From Branchiostoma floridae (taxonomy: Eukaryota > Chordata > Leptocardii > Amphioxiformes > Branchiostomatidae): DNA of 64,000 bases. The notes below the pieces were generated by a model. It searched no databases. It worked only from the letters and a program-made list of their open reading frames with translations, and was not told where the DNA came from. Positions 46,901-58,740 of this stretch are shown here, piece by piece (position 1 is the first letter of the stretch; every line of letters starts with the position of its first letter). The translations under genes and the position numbers were made by a program. The stretch spans positions 7,445,789 through 7,509,788 of the forward strand of contig NC_049994.1 of assembly GCF_000003815.2 (NCBI RefSeq), in the 5' to 3' direction.

Positions 46901-49900
46901 ACCCTTGACCTTCCCCTACACGTCATAATGACCGCTCCCCGCGGACATGGTTACCTGGAATTCGATAACGAGTGTTTACAAAAGAACCGGGCGGTTTGTT
47001 GTCGGCGGTGAGTTCAGACGGTGTCGCACGGGACTCCTATCTCTCTACACATCTCCCTTTTACAAGGACTACACTGTTACCATGGCAACTACGTCAATCA
47101 GTCGGTAAATCACCAAGCTTCAAAGGTGTGCCCTTTCGGAAATTAGACCCATAGAGAGAGATGTGGTTCAGTGAAGCAATCCTTAAACAAACGTCTTAGC
47201 AAGTTTCCAGCATAGAGAACTCTTGATAAACATTCCGACACATCACGAACTTTTATGTTGAAACAATAGTTTGAAGCAATATGCTGGCAACAACAGATAC
47301 TACTGCAAGCTTAAAAGTAAAAGAAAAGTTTCAAAACTCATGACAAACAGAGCACAGAAACTTTTTTTACACAGTGATCAGACAACAAAGCAAGGAGGCT
47401 TTAAAACGTTTTTATATGAGTATAAATTGTGTAATAAAACGATTATTTCATCAACAGAACTGAGCCAAAACAGAACTGACTATCTACGTTACGCAAAAAA
47501 AACCTACGCTCCACAATTATAATAATATCGGGTGTATATATTGGGTGTATATCAAACTTTATGGTTCTGACTGTCTTTCTATTCTGTCCACGGTGATATA
47601 CATGAATATCTGTGAGAACTATAGTAAGAGCTACCGCTGTGCGGTTTCGTGACGGTATAATTGCCGATAAAACTTAGGGGATTCACTAATGATGGCGTCC
47701 TGTACATTTCTGAGAAGACCTTCCTCCCCATGCCCCCCTCCCCATTCCCTCGGGCCATGGTCCTAACTGGTCAGGTCTGGTTTACGTTAGCTGACGACAT
47801 TCCGTTCTAACTCCACCTGTTGGGCGGTGCGTCAAGCTACGCTGGACTGTCCCATCAAAAATATTGAAGGGGGTATCAACATTTTAGAATTGTTTGATGA
47901 AACATTTTTTAATGTTTGTACAAGAATACGCCATAATAGTTGAGAACGAGGTGAATAGTTTTGTTTTCTTTTATTCACCAACAATAAATGACAAACTCGT
48001 TTTTTTTCTTTCAATTATTTTTGGCGACCGTGTCATTTTGATCAATTGATGTTGTAGTCCCCATTGTCTTTTTCAGACACCTTTCTTCGCAAAGATATGT
48101 ATGTTCTATAATTACGAAACTTTTTCAAACTTTCAAACGAGAAATTGGTATACTAATCGTATGAATCTATGATATCACCTCCATAGTTCACAAAAAACAA
48201 TATTTTTTTTCAATTATAAATTTTCAATTAAAAATAATTTTCATTTATAGGTTCCAACGCTCAAACACAACCAACAACAGTACCTCAATCGTAGGTGAAT
48301 CAAGGAGGTAAATGATCTCCTTAAAGTATGACAAGTGTTAAACTTAAAGACCCCCCGTAGTCGGTACTGTACAATCAGTCCACTTATCCAATCAATCTGT
48401 CTCTCCTTACCTCCACTTCAAACACATCGCTACGAATTAATGTCGCCTTTGTCTCCATCTTAGTTACCATGGCAACGCCTGGGCATCAAAGACGTGCCCA
48501 AGGTCACGCGCCTGACAAGGTCAGTCAATTAGCCGCCGTAATTGCCCCCCTCCCCCAGAGTGATCCGGGCTTCGATAGCGCCGTTATTGTTGGCAAAATC
48601 ACAGCTGTGGAGTGGAGGGTGTCGGGGGGACAGGTGAAGGAGTGTCGGGAGGACAGGTGAAGGAGTGTGTCGGTAGGACAGGTAGCATTTCTGTCAACCA
48701 ACACACGGCAAAATCATGGGAGAGAGAAATAAAACTAGGGGGGGGGGGTAGGGCAGGTGAAGGAGTGTGTCGGTAGGACAGGTGAGGGAGTGTGTCGGTA
48801 GGACAGGTAGCATTTCTGTCAACCAACACACGGCAAAATCATGGGAGAGAGAAATAAACTAGGGGGGGTAGGGCAGGTGAAGGAGTGTGTCGGTAGGACA
48901 GGTGAGGGAGTGTGTCGGTAGGACAGGTAGCATTTCTGTCAACCAACACACGGCAAAATCATGGGAGAGAGAAATAAACTAGGGGGGGGGGAGGGCAGGT
49001 GAAGGAGTGTGTCGGTAGGACAGGTGAGGGAGTGTGTCGGTAGGACAGGTAGCATTTCTGTCAACCAACACACGGCAAAATCATGGGAGAGAGAAATAAA
49101 CTAGGGGGGGTAGGGCAGGTGAAGGAGTGTGTCGGTAGGACAGGTGAGGGAGTGTGTCGGTAGGACAGGTAGCATTTCTGTCAACCAACACACGGCAAAA
49201 TCATGGGAGAAAGAAATAAACTTGGAGAAGCTGTAGGGGGTTATCAAAACAAATCTTGGAGGTGCAGTTTTGAAATTAGAGCTCTTGGGGACAGATTTGA
49301 ACGTATCACGTGTATAGTTTATTTACAAGCGAGACAATTATTTTCAGGTCAAAAAATAGACGAATTTTAGAAAATATAAAATTCACCATTATTTTTCTTC
49401 AACTATTTACATTTTGTAAAACATACTGTTTGAAGATTTTTCATGTGGATTGATGTCCTATTCAGGTCGGAGTTCTTGTATCCAACGGTTCGATGAGGAT
49501 TATTGGTCCGTAAGTCCTGTACATGAACTTGGACAAGTGTTTGACAAGCCAACTTCCGTGGTCAACTTCCTTGCTAATCTGATAGCATTAACTTAACAGT
49601 GTGGGAGGTCAACTTGAAGAAGACAACCGTCTTGATAAATGCTGTTTCTCTCTCCGTCTGACTCTGTCTCCCTCTCTCTCTCCCCTCTCTCCCCCTGTCT
49701 CTCTCTCTGTCCTTTTCTCACCCCACTCTGTCTCTCTCTACGTTTTGGTGGATTTGCACAAAGCCTGGCCCCCCAAGTCGTACCCTTCACAGACCCACCA
49801 CCATTTTGTTTGTTGATATGATCTACCTTTTGTATAAACAATACTGTTGTACTTCACATGCAGGCGTGCAGATGAATAACTTACTCGCATCAGTGAGAAC

Positions 49901-52900
49901 AAGGACTATATGTCTGTGACAATACTTTACGTTTGGGATCGCATTGTTAGCAGCGACACCTATGCTGCAGTGCGAAGTGAACAAGTCAGTACTTTGCCCT
50001 GAAGGTCACCAAAATCAACTGTTGTTACATTACTTGGTTTTGATTAAAGAATTTTGTTATCCAGAAAATGTGCACCTTGTATGTCAAATAATCCAAGCAG
50101 AATAACAGATGTTGCGATAGAAGATCTTAACGTCGAAAAGGCTACAGTCCTTCTTTTCTACGGAGTTATAGTACTTTTAGTTTTCTACATTACATGTAAC
50201 TCGAGCCCTGTCTTTCTTTAGCCACGAACTTACAAGAACACCACCGCATTTGAAGAATTAAGTTAAGGAACTTGCTACAAACGATTTGCCATTCATTGAC
50301 ACAGAACCCTATAATTTGGGCCATAGATAGTCCCTAGTTTATGTTAGTTGTATAGAGTTCTCACTTGTCAGCTTACATCCAACCTGAATGCTGTTATTGT
50401 TTACTCCTTCATAACACCTTGGTATTTCGGACCCTCCTAGATCTAGCAAAAATATACCTTACTCACAAGTACCCTGTACTTTGTACCGTAGATGTAGTCC
50501 CTACGTGAGTACAAAATTACAGTGTCTGGAGTAAACACTACTATCCACTACACACCTTGTCTAATGTTTGAACTATGCCGGGTTAAGAGGATAACTCCTG
50601 AGTATGTATGGAATCAGACATGGTATGAGGTAACCATCGTAACCAAGGCTGTGCTGTTTTCATACTTTACGGGGCTTACCCACTTAAAACACTACATATA
50701 TTATTCATGTCCCAATGGCTATGCAACTTGTAGATCTATTCTAAGCGTTTTTGTAATCTTTTCGTCGTGAATGTTGTTGACAATGAGGTAGCCATCGTAG
50801 TCAAGGCTGTGCTGTTTTCATTCTTTTAACTCTACGAGGCTTACGCCTTTGCATACATTATGCATGCCCCAATGACAAGGGAACTTCTATATCTATTCTA
50901 ATTATAAGCGTTTTTGTCATCTTTTCGTCGCGAATGTTGTTGACAATGAGGTAGCCATCGTAGCCAAGGCTGTGCTGTTTTTATAGTTTAACTCCACGGG
51001 GCTTACCCACTTAAACCACTGCATATATTATGCATGTCCCAATGACTATGGAGCTTCTACATCTATTCTAAGCGTTTTCGTAATCTATTATTTTCGTCAT
51101 GAACGTCTTTGACTTCGAAAACCCAACCCTAACCACATGTGACAGAACCAATCTTCTACAAGGATCCAAGAGTAATACACCCTGCTCGGCGAATTTTCGG
51201 TAGCAACAGCAGAGTTCTGACAACTTTGGTACGCGAACGATTCACGACAACCCTAAGACTAGTAAGAGATATAACAGAATATCTAAGAGGGTAACTCACT
51301 TATATATTCTCAAAAGCTATACGTACCTTCACGTATCATCAATAGATAATGTCCTGATATGATTATGACTAATTGGCTATAAATATCCATAACATATTGA
51401 TAATTCGCAAAGTTTGCGATCGTACGAATACCGTACGAAGATCGCACGACGAACGTAATCGGGCCCGAAAGGACAACAATAACAGAACGTACCTGAAACT
51501 TGTTACATAACTGGTCAAACTTACTTTAAAGACCATCCGAAATTGCAAACTCGTGCATTAAGGCTTAATTATTCCTCCAGCTGTTTCTTACCGTTTCTCA
51601 GGAAGTTGTAAGAGTTTTCTATCAGACGGCTGTCGTCTCAAGAAGACTTGGGTCAAAAAGAAGACCCGACATTGGACATGTTCCAAAACTAGTTTGGCGT
51701 GAATCCAAGGTCAGGGACCCTAACTAGGGTCTACGCCGTTTGGATTGTTCCATTTCAACAGCGGGTGTGCGATTCTAAATGAAGCCGGCTTCGGTTGACC
51801 AATTTACTCTTTAAATTCTCGTTTGACTGATACAAAGAATCACAGTAAGCGATAATAGGTACTCCTTCTTATTCATTACAATGAAAATAAAATAAAAACA
51901 CCCCTCTTGATTGGACTGACCCAGACATAACTAGTGCGCACTCTCCCATAGTGAAGCGGTCGTGTTGAACATCTTATCTGACGTTCTTGCACTCAAACAG
52001 AGCGTGGTGCGCTTTAAGGGTTTGTTTGGCGAAGTTGGGCGACAAAGTCAACCGAGCTCTCAGCTGTTGTACCAGCAGACTAAAGAGTTGGTGATATACG
52101 GAGAGAAGTGGGAGGGGGGCAGTACAGTGACTATTAAACTCTGACTAAAATATGACAAACTCTGGGACATGAAGAAGACGAAAAACAAGAAAGGAACATT
52201 AACAAACAACATTGACAGAGGAAGAGTGGGAGGGGGGCAAAGTTGTAGAATGACGGAAGAAAGGCTACTACATGTGCAAGGAAACCCTAGGACATAAGGA
52301 AGAAAGAATAAGAGTAAAGGACCAACAGAAGAAGAAGAATAGATCAAATTCCTTTGAAACGACACAACACAACTGAATACCTGACAAAGAGGAAGACAAA
52401 AAGGCGAAGACTTTAAGTATTAACATAAACTTAAAGACTAGAGTAGAATGTCAAAGACTGAAGGATTTGCCTTGCTTATCTAAAATATACAGTAGTGTTT
52501 TAGAGGAACGGTGAATGGTATAATCAATGCAACCAGAAATCTTCGCACGGTTTTCCAACATGTAGACAAAGACAGCACCACTCCTAAACATGTTGTTACT
52601 GACAACTTGAATTGTTTATTTACGTATGTCTGCCCAGCCACTGTACCGACATGACCCAACCTAATTCCGATGTCTGTTGATCTTTAAAATCACATCTGAA
52701 CTGCGATAAAATTACCAAGATTGCAAGAAATCTTTGGTTGGACGCACAAAACATTTGTCTATAAATATTGCCAAGCGTATTTTAGCCCAGAAACTTGTTC
52801 TTTTTTAAATATGTCCCAAAGTGTGTATCCTTATTCGTAAGTTCTTCGCAAAGTAGACTTGAGTTGTAAGTAGCAGAGTTATGCTTTCTTTATCTGAACA

Positions 52901-55303
52901 ATTAAGTATGGCAAAATGTAGTATTCAGAAAAGCAAGTAGTAGTGGTGAATCTGCTTTTGCTATGTGCTCTCGTACTTCAAACAATTATACAAGTCCAGC
53001 GAAGTCATGCATCGCATACAAAACACACCCAATTCAGCTGCGAACAGTTGAACACTAAGATATATTGCCGTGGTGTTTTGCGTTAAGCTAACATAAACAC
53101 ATAGACACACAAACACCACTAATATTACTGTGAAGAATTGTTTTTGTGACTGGAACCTTGTATTTCTAGCTCCGGGGTTGCCACGGCCCAGGTATGTAAG
53201 TCATGCCAAGGTCGACCCAATCAAAATGGCGGAGGGGTTCCTAAAGCCTGGCTGCAGCCAAGGTCAACATGTTGACGGTACAAGGTCATTATTAGAAAAG
53301 GTGGGGCATTAGGAGGGTTAAATAGGGGGAAAGGCAGCAGTTTAACCTTTGAAGACCAAACCGTACGAACGTGAGGATAGGTTGTCAACCCCTTTTTGAT
53401 CCTCAGTTATATCTACACACTCACTTTGACAAGCAATTATGGTCCAATGACTTCAGAAAACTTTTTCACGGATTCACAGCTGGAACCTAAACTTTTCATT
53501 TCTTCTTCTTCTTAACCATAAAATACCTCACATAAACATCTAAAACAAGAAAAAGAAGAAAAAAACAGTACCATTGATCGCGTTAACCTGTATAAACTAA
53601 CGTTATAATAATATAGAAGCGTACAGACTTTGTACAAATGTATACTAGTAGCTCGCAATTCCAAGCGCGGATTTTACCAAGTTATCTGACTGGAAGTTGT
53701 GGTTTGACCAGGATTTAATCTGATTCAGTTCCTTTACTATGCGGCTCACAACCAACAATAAAGTATTATCCGTATGTCAAGATAAATACCGCATTGTCAC
53801 CCCAGAATACAATATATGCTAGTCACGGTGTGTTGTGTAGATAATCTACATTCACTGACTTTCTACATTGAGGTCTTCCTGTGAGGCATGGGCTTCCGAA
53901 ATTGTGTCAGAAACAGTGCAGCATTTGCACATGTATGATTCACCTCCTCACATATGTGGCAAAAGTTGTTTTTCCGCTTTTTCTTTCACAGTGAGTCACA
54001 GAAATATATATAAACAATGGAAATACAGTGTAAACTAAACTAAACTAAACTAAACTAAACTAAACTAAACTAAACTAAACTAAACTAAACTAAACTATAC
54101 TAAACTATACTAAACTAACCCAACCGACCGAAGAACTCTACTTTGCTCACTTGACTCTAAACTAGTTGCTTCTTCAATTTTCTATTTCTGCAATATGAAA
54201 AAGGCCAGTTTTGGCAGACGGCATAGCTTTACTTTTTAATGCATCTTCAATTTTCGTATCTCTAATGCTGACAAGCAGAAATTACTTGAAGCATCACTGC
54301 ACTGATGTAGTTGTAATGTATAATTGTTGTAGAGTACCGATTCTGAGACACAGTACTTAACGCAAGCACCCCACTTACTTAACTCTCAAACAAGACAGCC
54401 CATTTATCTTGAATGGCTTTTTAAACCTAGACAGTCCCCGCAGGTTACCTGACCATACCAAGACGCTCCCCTGGGGCGAGGTGAGCTCCTTTAAGGCCCG
54501 CCTCCCAGGAGAACTGGCCCGACCAGTGTCTGGGACTGCCCGCCCCGAGCTAGCGACCTACGGCCGGGCTGATTTCCCCTGCCCACTGACTTCAAACCCG
54601 AACGAAAACACACCGAAATCTCAGTAGGCAAACAAACAGCTGGACGAAACGAGTGATCCAAGCCGTCCAGTTCCAACTTTGCCCTTGAAGTTGTACGAAG
54701 GGAATTATACAGGGAGGGGGGTGTACCATTTTTACCAGTCTTACAGAAGACAGATGGTACGAACGAGCCATCGCGACGCAGAGAGCCGACATAGACAGCA
54801 CGCCAGACACGATTTTCTACTTCACTGACTGTACATACATTCACTTTAAATCACTGCATGTCTTGTACAAACATACTATACTTCACAGCAAAAATGCATG
54901 CACAACTACCACACATACAACACAAGCGAGTAAAAAAGATTCACAGTGTACAGTCTCGTATAGTACTAGTGAACACACAGCTAAGTCTTCAATGTATCGA
55001 CTTACCAACCACTTCTTAAAAGTGTTGTACTTGAAGGTGTTGTATCACATCCTAGAAAAAGATACAGCTTCTCGGAACTCGATCGGTAGCGACAAAACAG
55101 CACAGCGGATGCGTGAACAATGAGCCTCGACGATCTCACACGATTGTAAACTCCTCAAACTTCGGTTGTAAAAGTCGCAGGTGAGACTTACCGATTGCTA
55201 AGGTGGTCAACAGAAGACTGGAAGTCGGTCCGACGATTGAACAGCCGCGACGCCGGTTCGACGCCGCCAGTCCCCAACCCCGACGCAAAGTCGCGGAAAC
55301 CAT
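34756..55303 (-). CDS. TGFBR2: TGF-beta receptor type II (serine/threonine kinase receptor)
   Basis: Binds TGF-beta-type ligand and phosphorylates type I receptors at the plasma membrane. Eight exons: 55303-55192, 45212-44944, 44645-44372, 38178-37509, 36960-36840, 36358-36217, 35616-35486, 34953-34756; all junction phases agree and give 638 aa (human 567-592). Signal peptide about 1-47. The three-finger ectodomain has twelve Cys, as in human, and ends [13 protein letters not shown] Pro/Gly-rich stalk about 150-218 makes it longer than human. TM about 230-252, no GS domain. Kinase: P loop GKGRFAEV, Lys341, FLTAEER, HRD Asp443, DVKSSN, DFG Asp461, [44 protein letters not shown]. These are TGFBR2-specific and not ACVR2 or BMPR2 motifs. 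Intron 1 (10 kb) holds one arm of an inverted duplication. Confidence 0.97.
35486..35616 (-). CDS. TGFBR2: TGFBR2 exon 7
   Basis: 131 bp. [43 protein letters not shown]; acceptor TTGTAG, donor gtgagc. Confidence 0.95.
35878..36085 (+). mobile_element. tRNA-derived SINE in TGFBR2 intron 6
   Basis: Head with A-box-like GTGGCATAATAGAAAGATG and B box GGTTCTGGGTTCAAATC (35926-35942). The body ends in a conserved CGTGGTTAGGGCTG...GAACCCACCA segment typical of invertebrate-deuterostome SINEs. Confidence 0.6.
36217..36358 (-). CDS. TGFBR2: TGFBR2 exon 6 (activation segment end, helix F)
   Basis: 142 bp. [20 protein letters not shown], then [20 protein letters not shown]; donor gtcagt. Confidence 0.95.
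36840..36960 (-). CDS. TGFBR2: TGFBR2 exon 5 (catalytic loop and DFG)
   Basis: 121 bp. [26 protein letters not shown], ends ANSGQ; donor gtcagt. Confidence 0.95.
37509..38178 (-). CDS. TGFBR2: TGFBR2 exon 4 (transmembrane and kinase N lobe)
   Basis: 670 bp. Acceptor TCCCAG, donor gtgaga. [22 protein letters not shown], juxtamembrane region, P loop [15 protein letters not shown], catalytic VAVKIF, and ends KMPIAH plus two bases of the HRD Arg. Confidence 0.96.
39548..39617 (+). CDS. Candidate first coding exon of an unidentified nested gene
   Basis: ATG at 39548, 23 codons ([23 protein letters not shown]) plus one base, then a consensus gtaagt donor. The peptide is helical and acidic. Upstream within 130 bp are a CRE (TTTGACGTCATT at about 39460) and a CCAAT box (39472). 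I found no continuation exon on this strand. Family unknown. Confidence 0.35.
43530..43625. repeat. Two-copy tandem repeat, period about 55 bp
   Basis: CGAATCTGTCTACACGAACC ATCTGCTA appears twice. Confidence 0.85.
44372..44645 (-). CDS. TGFBR2: TGFBR2 exon 3 (finger end and stalk)
   Basis: 274 bp. Acceptor CGCTCAG, donor gtaagt. Begins [20 protein letters not shown], then an acidic Pro/Gly-rich stalk much longer than in vertebrate TGFBR2. Confidence 0.93.
44944..45212 (-). CDS. TGFBR2: TGFBR2 exon 2 (ectodomain)
   Basis: 269 bp. Acceptor CCACAG, donor gtaagc. Encodes [20 protein letters not shown] through [21 protein letters not shown]: nine of the twelve ectodomain cysteines. Confidence 0.93.
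45425..45545. repeat. Two-copy tandem repeat, period 72 bp
   Basis: GTAAACTTCAACGNCATCAA ATAAGTTTGAAACAAGGACA occurs at about 45428 and about 45500. Confidence 0.85.
47076..47089. promoter_or_regulatory. Perfect RFX X-box (left arm, first)
   Basis: GTTACCATGGCAAC fits the X-box consensus, followed by TACGTCAATCA. Reverse counterpart at 63537-63550. Confidence 0.55.
48469..48519 (+). pseudogene. Unidentified gene, left copy, block a (start codon in X-box)
   Basis: ATG within GTTACCATGGCAAC (48463-48476). Seventeen codons ([17 protein letters not shown]), then a gtcagt donor. One residue differs from the right copy. Upstream sequence has a 5' UTR-like TCTCCATCTTA. I call the left copy a pseudogene because block c is frameshifted. 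Confidence 0.4.
48600..49225. repeat. Minisatellite, unit 120-125 bp, five copies (left arm)
   Basis: GGTAGCATTTCTGTCAACCA recurs at 48681, 48806, 48926, 49049 and 49169. Units contain AGGAGTGTGTCGGTAGGACA GGT and a variable G run. Confidence 0.93.
49466..49509 (+). pseudogene. Unidentified gene, left copy, block b
   Basis: 44 bp between a TTCAG acceptor and gtaagt donor; frame from block a gives [14 protein letters not shown] plus two bases. The length matches the right copy exactly although the first half has diverged strongly. Confidence 0.35.
50630..51110. repeat. Three-copy tandem repeat, about 155-160 bp (left arm)
   Basis: GAGGTANCCATCGTANNCAA GGCTGTGCTGTTTT occurs at about 50627, 50786 and 50948, each followed by TATTATGCATGCCCCAATG-like sequence. 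The right arm has one copy. Confidence 0.85.
51627..51692 (+). pseudogene. Unidentified gene, left copy, block c, frameshifted
   Basis: After a TCTATCAG acceptor the frame reads [17 protein letters not shown] one-base deletion relative to the right copy then diverts it to a stop at 51690-51692. Confidence 0.35.
54031..54117. repeat. (TAAAC)n microsatellite
   Basis: About 17 TAAAC units, with TATAC variants at the right end. Confidence 0.97.
55192..55303 (-). CDS. TGFBR2: TGFBR2 exon 1 (signal peptide)
   Basis: ATG at 55303-55301 in Kozak context cgccATGG, 37 codons plus one base, donor gtaagt. The exon ends [10 protein letters not shown]. The phase-1 join to exon 2 gives [19 protein letters not shown], one continuous hydrophobic signal core, which is why I link it to an exon 10 kb away. 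Confidence 0.85.
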
Positions 55304-55510
55304 GGCGGGAGAAAATGGTAATATGTAAGCGGGGGAACTAGAAGACAATACCCGTCTAGTGTCCCCGACAGGAAATGCCGTAAATGTTCGCAATAGTCAC
55401 TGAGCTGGTGGAGTCGCGAGTGAGACAGTGACTCATAGCTAACTTCCGCTGTGTGCGTAGTTCTGCAAGCCCCCGCCCCCGCAACGCACCGGAAGTGGGC
55501 GGAGCTAACC
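55304..55510 (-). promoter_or_regulatory. TGFBR2: TGFBR2 promoter/5' UTR region
   Basis: GC-rich and without a TATA box. Contains an AP-1 consensus TGACTCAT (about 55429), a GC box CCCCGCCCCCGC (about 55470), an ETS motif CCGGAAGTG (about 55490) and GGGCGG (about 55497). Confidence 0.55.
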
Positions 55511-58241
55511 AGCGCTTTAACTCAAATAGAGGCTCTTAAGAAGTTCTTAAGACACGTCTTACGGGGTCAAGCAGTCGCAAGCTAACCCCAACAAAGACGT
55601 AAACATTTCAATAAAACACACACCAGCAGACATAGCTTACATTAACCCCCATACAAACTTTAACAAAGCCCATTGCGTCCTTTTATGATCAGAACAGGTG
55701 TTCTTAAAACCTCCACTGTGAGCCTTATACAGTAGGACCCATCAATCACTATTGTACAGAAGGGTAACCTGTGATGGATAATCTTTAGCCAGATCATTTT
55801 CACATTCCCATGCAGTCACCTGGGGGACGATAGATATCTTGTACAAACCACAGGCAGAGATCGCATCAAAACGTGACACTAACAAGTTCCGGTGTTGTGA
55901 ATAATTGTGTTGTTGTTTGCTGTTCTTGTTTATATCTTGATTCGTCTCTGTAATACTTTGCCTTTAACGTTACCTCCACGAGCACGGGTATTGGTGCTTC
56001 AAAATCTGTGGTCTGAAATTTGAGAGAAAGGTTTGAAAGAAAAGAAAAGGCAGCGAACTGATTTCAAATTGTAAATGTCGATATGTGTGACCCAAAAAAA
56101 GTTAGTTCTAAAAGCAATGCAACCCTTACCTATATTTGCGATTCATCCCCAGAAATAACAGCATAGGGAGTATCCGTTTAATGTGTTGGGGAATTTGACC
56201 TTTTGGGCAAGATTAATCAATTACAGCGCTAATTCTCACTATGTTATAGATATTTATAAACTTCTAATCACAATCATGACAGAATAATATCTATTGATGA
56301 TACGTGAAGGTAGGCTTAGCTTATAAGAAAATCCATAAGAGTAACCCCCCTCCCCATGTTGTTATTGAGCTAGCCTGACCTGTTCCCTGTACGGTGACCC
56401 AGGGGGCGTGGCAATGACGACAGACGAGCCCTTTAAATGACGTAAGGGTTAGTTCACTCTAAAGTACGGGGTGAAATCGTCAAAATACTTTTAGTTTTGG
56501 TAGAATTAGACAACAAATGTCCCAATATCTAGTCCAACAAACGTTGTAACAATTATTTTACTTTTAAAAGGTAAAAAGTATCGTAATTAAAGAAGAGCCA
56601 GAACATAAGGATATGACGTCTAAGAACTGTTCCCCTCTAAAGAATAGAATCGCCCACCAGACTTCTCAAGAAGCCACACGTGTGTGTGTTTTGGCGCGAA
56701 GTCGATGTGTACATGCCAGTGTGCTGTCTGTTAGCAGCAAATCAAATAGGGATTGATGAAACTGTGGGAAGCTGATCTTTGGGTGTATTAACTTTGAGGC
56801 GCAGCAAAAATACTGAATAGATGGATTGAAATAGAAACGAAAATGGGAAAAATTAAAGTGGGTAAAAAAGACGAGCATCTCCTGTCGGCTGAGCATAAAA
56901 TGCACGTGTGGGTGGACAAGTTATTTCTGTCAGCTAGGGACAAAAATTATGGACTAAAGATAAAGATCCAATGACGAGCGCGTGGGTTGAAATATAGGTT
57001 AAAAGTCATCAGACACCAAAATATATCAGTATACTGCAAAACCTGTACTGTATCGGTACCCTAATATCGTGCTGTACCCGATGATCGCCCACTTTGGGTA
57101 ATGCATGTGCCTGCATGTTGCAGTGTGTTATGGAAAAGCAAGTTCTTATGAGCAATAAAGGACATTGAAAAAAAATTGTATTCAGCGATATAACAGAATA
57201 GATTCGTAAGTGGAGTGAAAATCTGTTTCCCGAATGGAAAACATGTTGTTTTTGTTTGTGTGTTCTTCTCCTATGTCTGCCATGAACCAATCAGAGCTTA
57301 GAACTGGCGGTGACATCAGCATATTACTAGCTGTTACAGCAAATATGAAAAAAGTATAATCTTTTACAGCAAATATGAAAAAAGGATTTTAGCTGCTACA
57401 GCAAATATGAACAATTTAATACAGGTTTGCTGTATCGATAGCGTGTGTTTTTCATACGATTCGTAAGTTCTCGCATAGTGAATCGTGCGGTTTTCATAAC
57501 ATTCGTACTTTTTCGCATAGTGATTTGTGCGTATTCCATGAAATTCGTGCAAACATATGAATGCCTGCAGTTTAATTCCAAAACTCAAAACCCTTTCGCG
57601 AGGGATTTCATTTTGCGGAAACAGATATTCGGGTGATCATATGATTTCGCGGCGAAATAGCGAAAATTTAAAAAAAGCGCCAGCGAAGTTAACACAATCT
57701 ACAGTATGTTCCCCTTGCGTCGTCTGACTGTAATGTAGTGATTTAGCCCATGGCTACTTCCCCTCAGCCAATGAGGAGCCCCCATTTTCTGTTGATATAT
57801 CCACATAGTATGGTGCTATGAAAAAAAGTGTGCTGCTATTTCATGCAAATGAGGGAAAAACTGTGGTGATATCAAGAAAACAGGGGTGATATCTGCCTGA
57901 AAACTAGGAGTGATTTACTCATGTGACCCGTTCTGACCAATCCTCGCTTACCTTTGAGACCATCTTCTGGGACCAGAATAGTGTCATGTGATAACTGACC
58001 AATCCCACTCTTGACTTCTAATTGCCCAGAGGAATATCACCAGACTTCTGTCTCTCCAGGCACCTTGCCCGGGAAGGTCTTGACAAGATTAATGACCTTG
58101 TGTTGTTACAGCCAGAAACTGTCTGTCACAGCTTTTCAAGCAATAACAAGAAAGATTGTGGACTTTTAGGACAAAATAAAGTAACATTTTGTAAAGCTGA
58201 TGAACTAGAAAAGCTTCGGGGAAGTATGCCATGGGCTAAGT
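55511..58241. other. Loop of inverted duplication upstream of TGFBR2
   Basis: No recognisable gene. It has a three-copy TACAGCAAATATGAAAAAAG repeat (57335-57412), a diverged tandem pair with TCGCATAGTG (57455-57540), and a 45-bp match at 56275-56315 to inverted sequence at 51328-51370. Confidence 0.6.
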
Positions 58242-58407
58242 TAGTTACCCCATGGTCTTGGGCTCGTTTTCTGTGAATATCACCAGGCCCGCCACCTCGG
58301 GGATTTCTAGTCTCCCCTCGGGCTTCGCCCTCGGGGAGACTAGAAACCCCTCGGTGGGCGGGCCTGGCGATATACACAGAAACCTCGCCCCGCCCATGGG
58401 GTAACTA
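58242..58407. mobile_element. GC-rich foldback element, 166 bp
   Basis: Ends TAGTTACCCCATGG and CCATGGGGTAACTA are exact inverted repeats. The inner arms CACCAGGCCCGCC...CCTCGGGG and their complements extend the hairpin almost to the centre (CTCGGGCTTCGCCCTCGGGG). Outer TA may be a target duplication. Confidence 0.8.
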
Positions 58408-58684
58408 TTACTTGTGCGAAGCTACGAGAACTGTTGACAGACAGACCAGACGGACCGCGTGGGCAGCTGTTTTCTCAGGAGGGTTCGGCGGTGCGAATGT
58501 GTGCCGGGTTACGTCATGCTAGCGAGAATAGTTCCAGACGGCATGGTCGTGTGTAGATGTGCCCACTCAAAGTCCACAAACAAAATCCTAACATGTGGTG
58601 CGTCACTGAATGACAAAATTTCATTTTGTGAAAATACCGACCGAAAGTCCTTCCATCGGAAGTAGAGGTCACATGACGTTGAGT

Positions 58685-58685
58685 A

Positions 58686-58716
<31 letters not shown>

Positions 58717-58740
58717 GCACACACACACACACACACAAAC
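58685..58740. repeat. (CA)n(CG)n(CA)n compound microsatellite
   Basis: CA run, then about nine CG dinucleotides, then CA run; an alternating purine-pyrimidine tract that could form Z-DNA. Confidence 0.95.

Larger units (their letters stand above)
46850..53815 (+). repeat. Left arm of large inverted duplication (TGFBR2 intron 1)
   Basis: Collinear with the reverse complement of 58945-63790. Matched pairs include 46920-47160 with 63472-63710, 48463-48600 with 62460-62606, 49466-49560 with 61475-61571, 50505-50670 with 60845-61025, 51600-51790 with 60170-60360, 51900-52020 with 59955-60070, 53090-53340 with 59640-59860, and 53660-53815 with 58955-59115. It is longer than the right arm because of segments absent there (for example 52060-53000) and extra minisatellite units. 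Confidence 0.9.

Noticed and set aside
51900-52010. Block [20 protein letters not shown] kept in both arms after CTCTCCCATAG
   Set aside because: Acceptor-like start and open frame in both arms, but its phase does not fit block c of the unidentified gene and no donor is evident; left unannotated.
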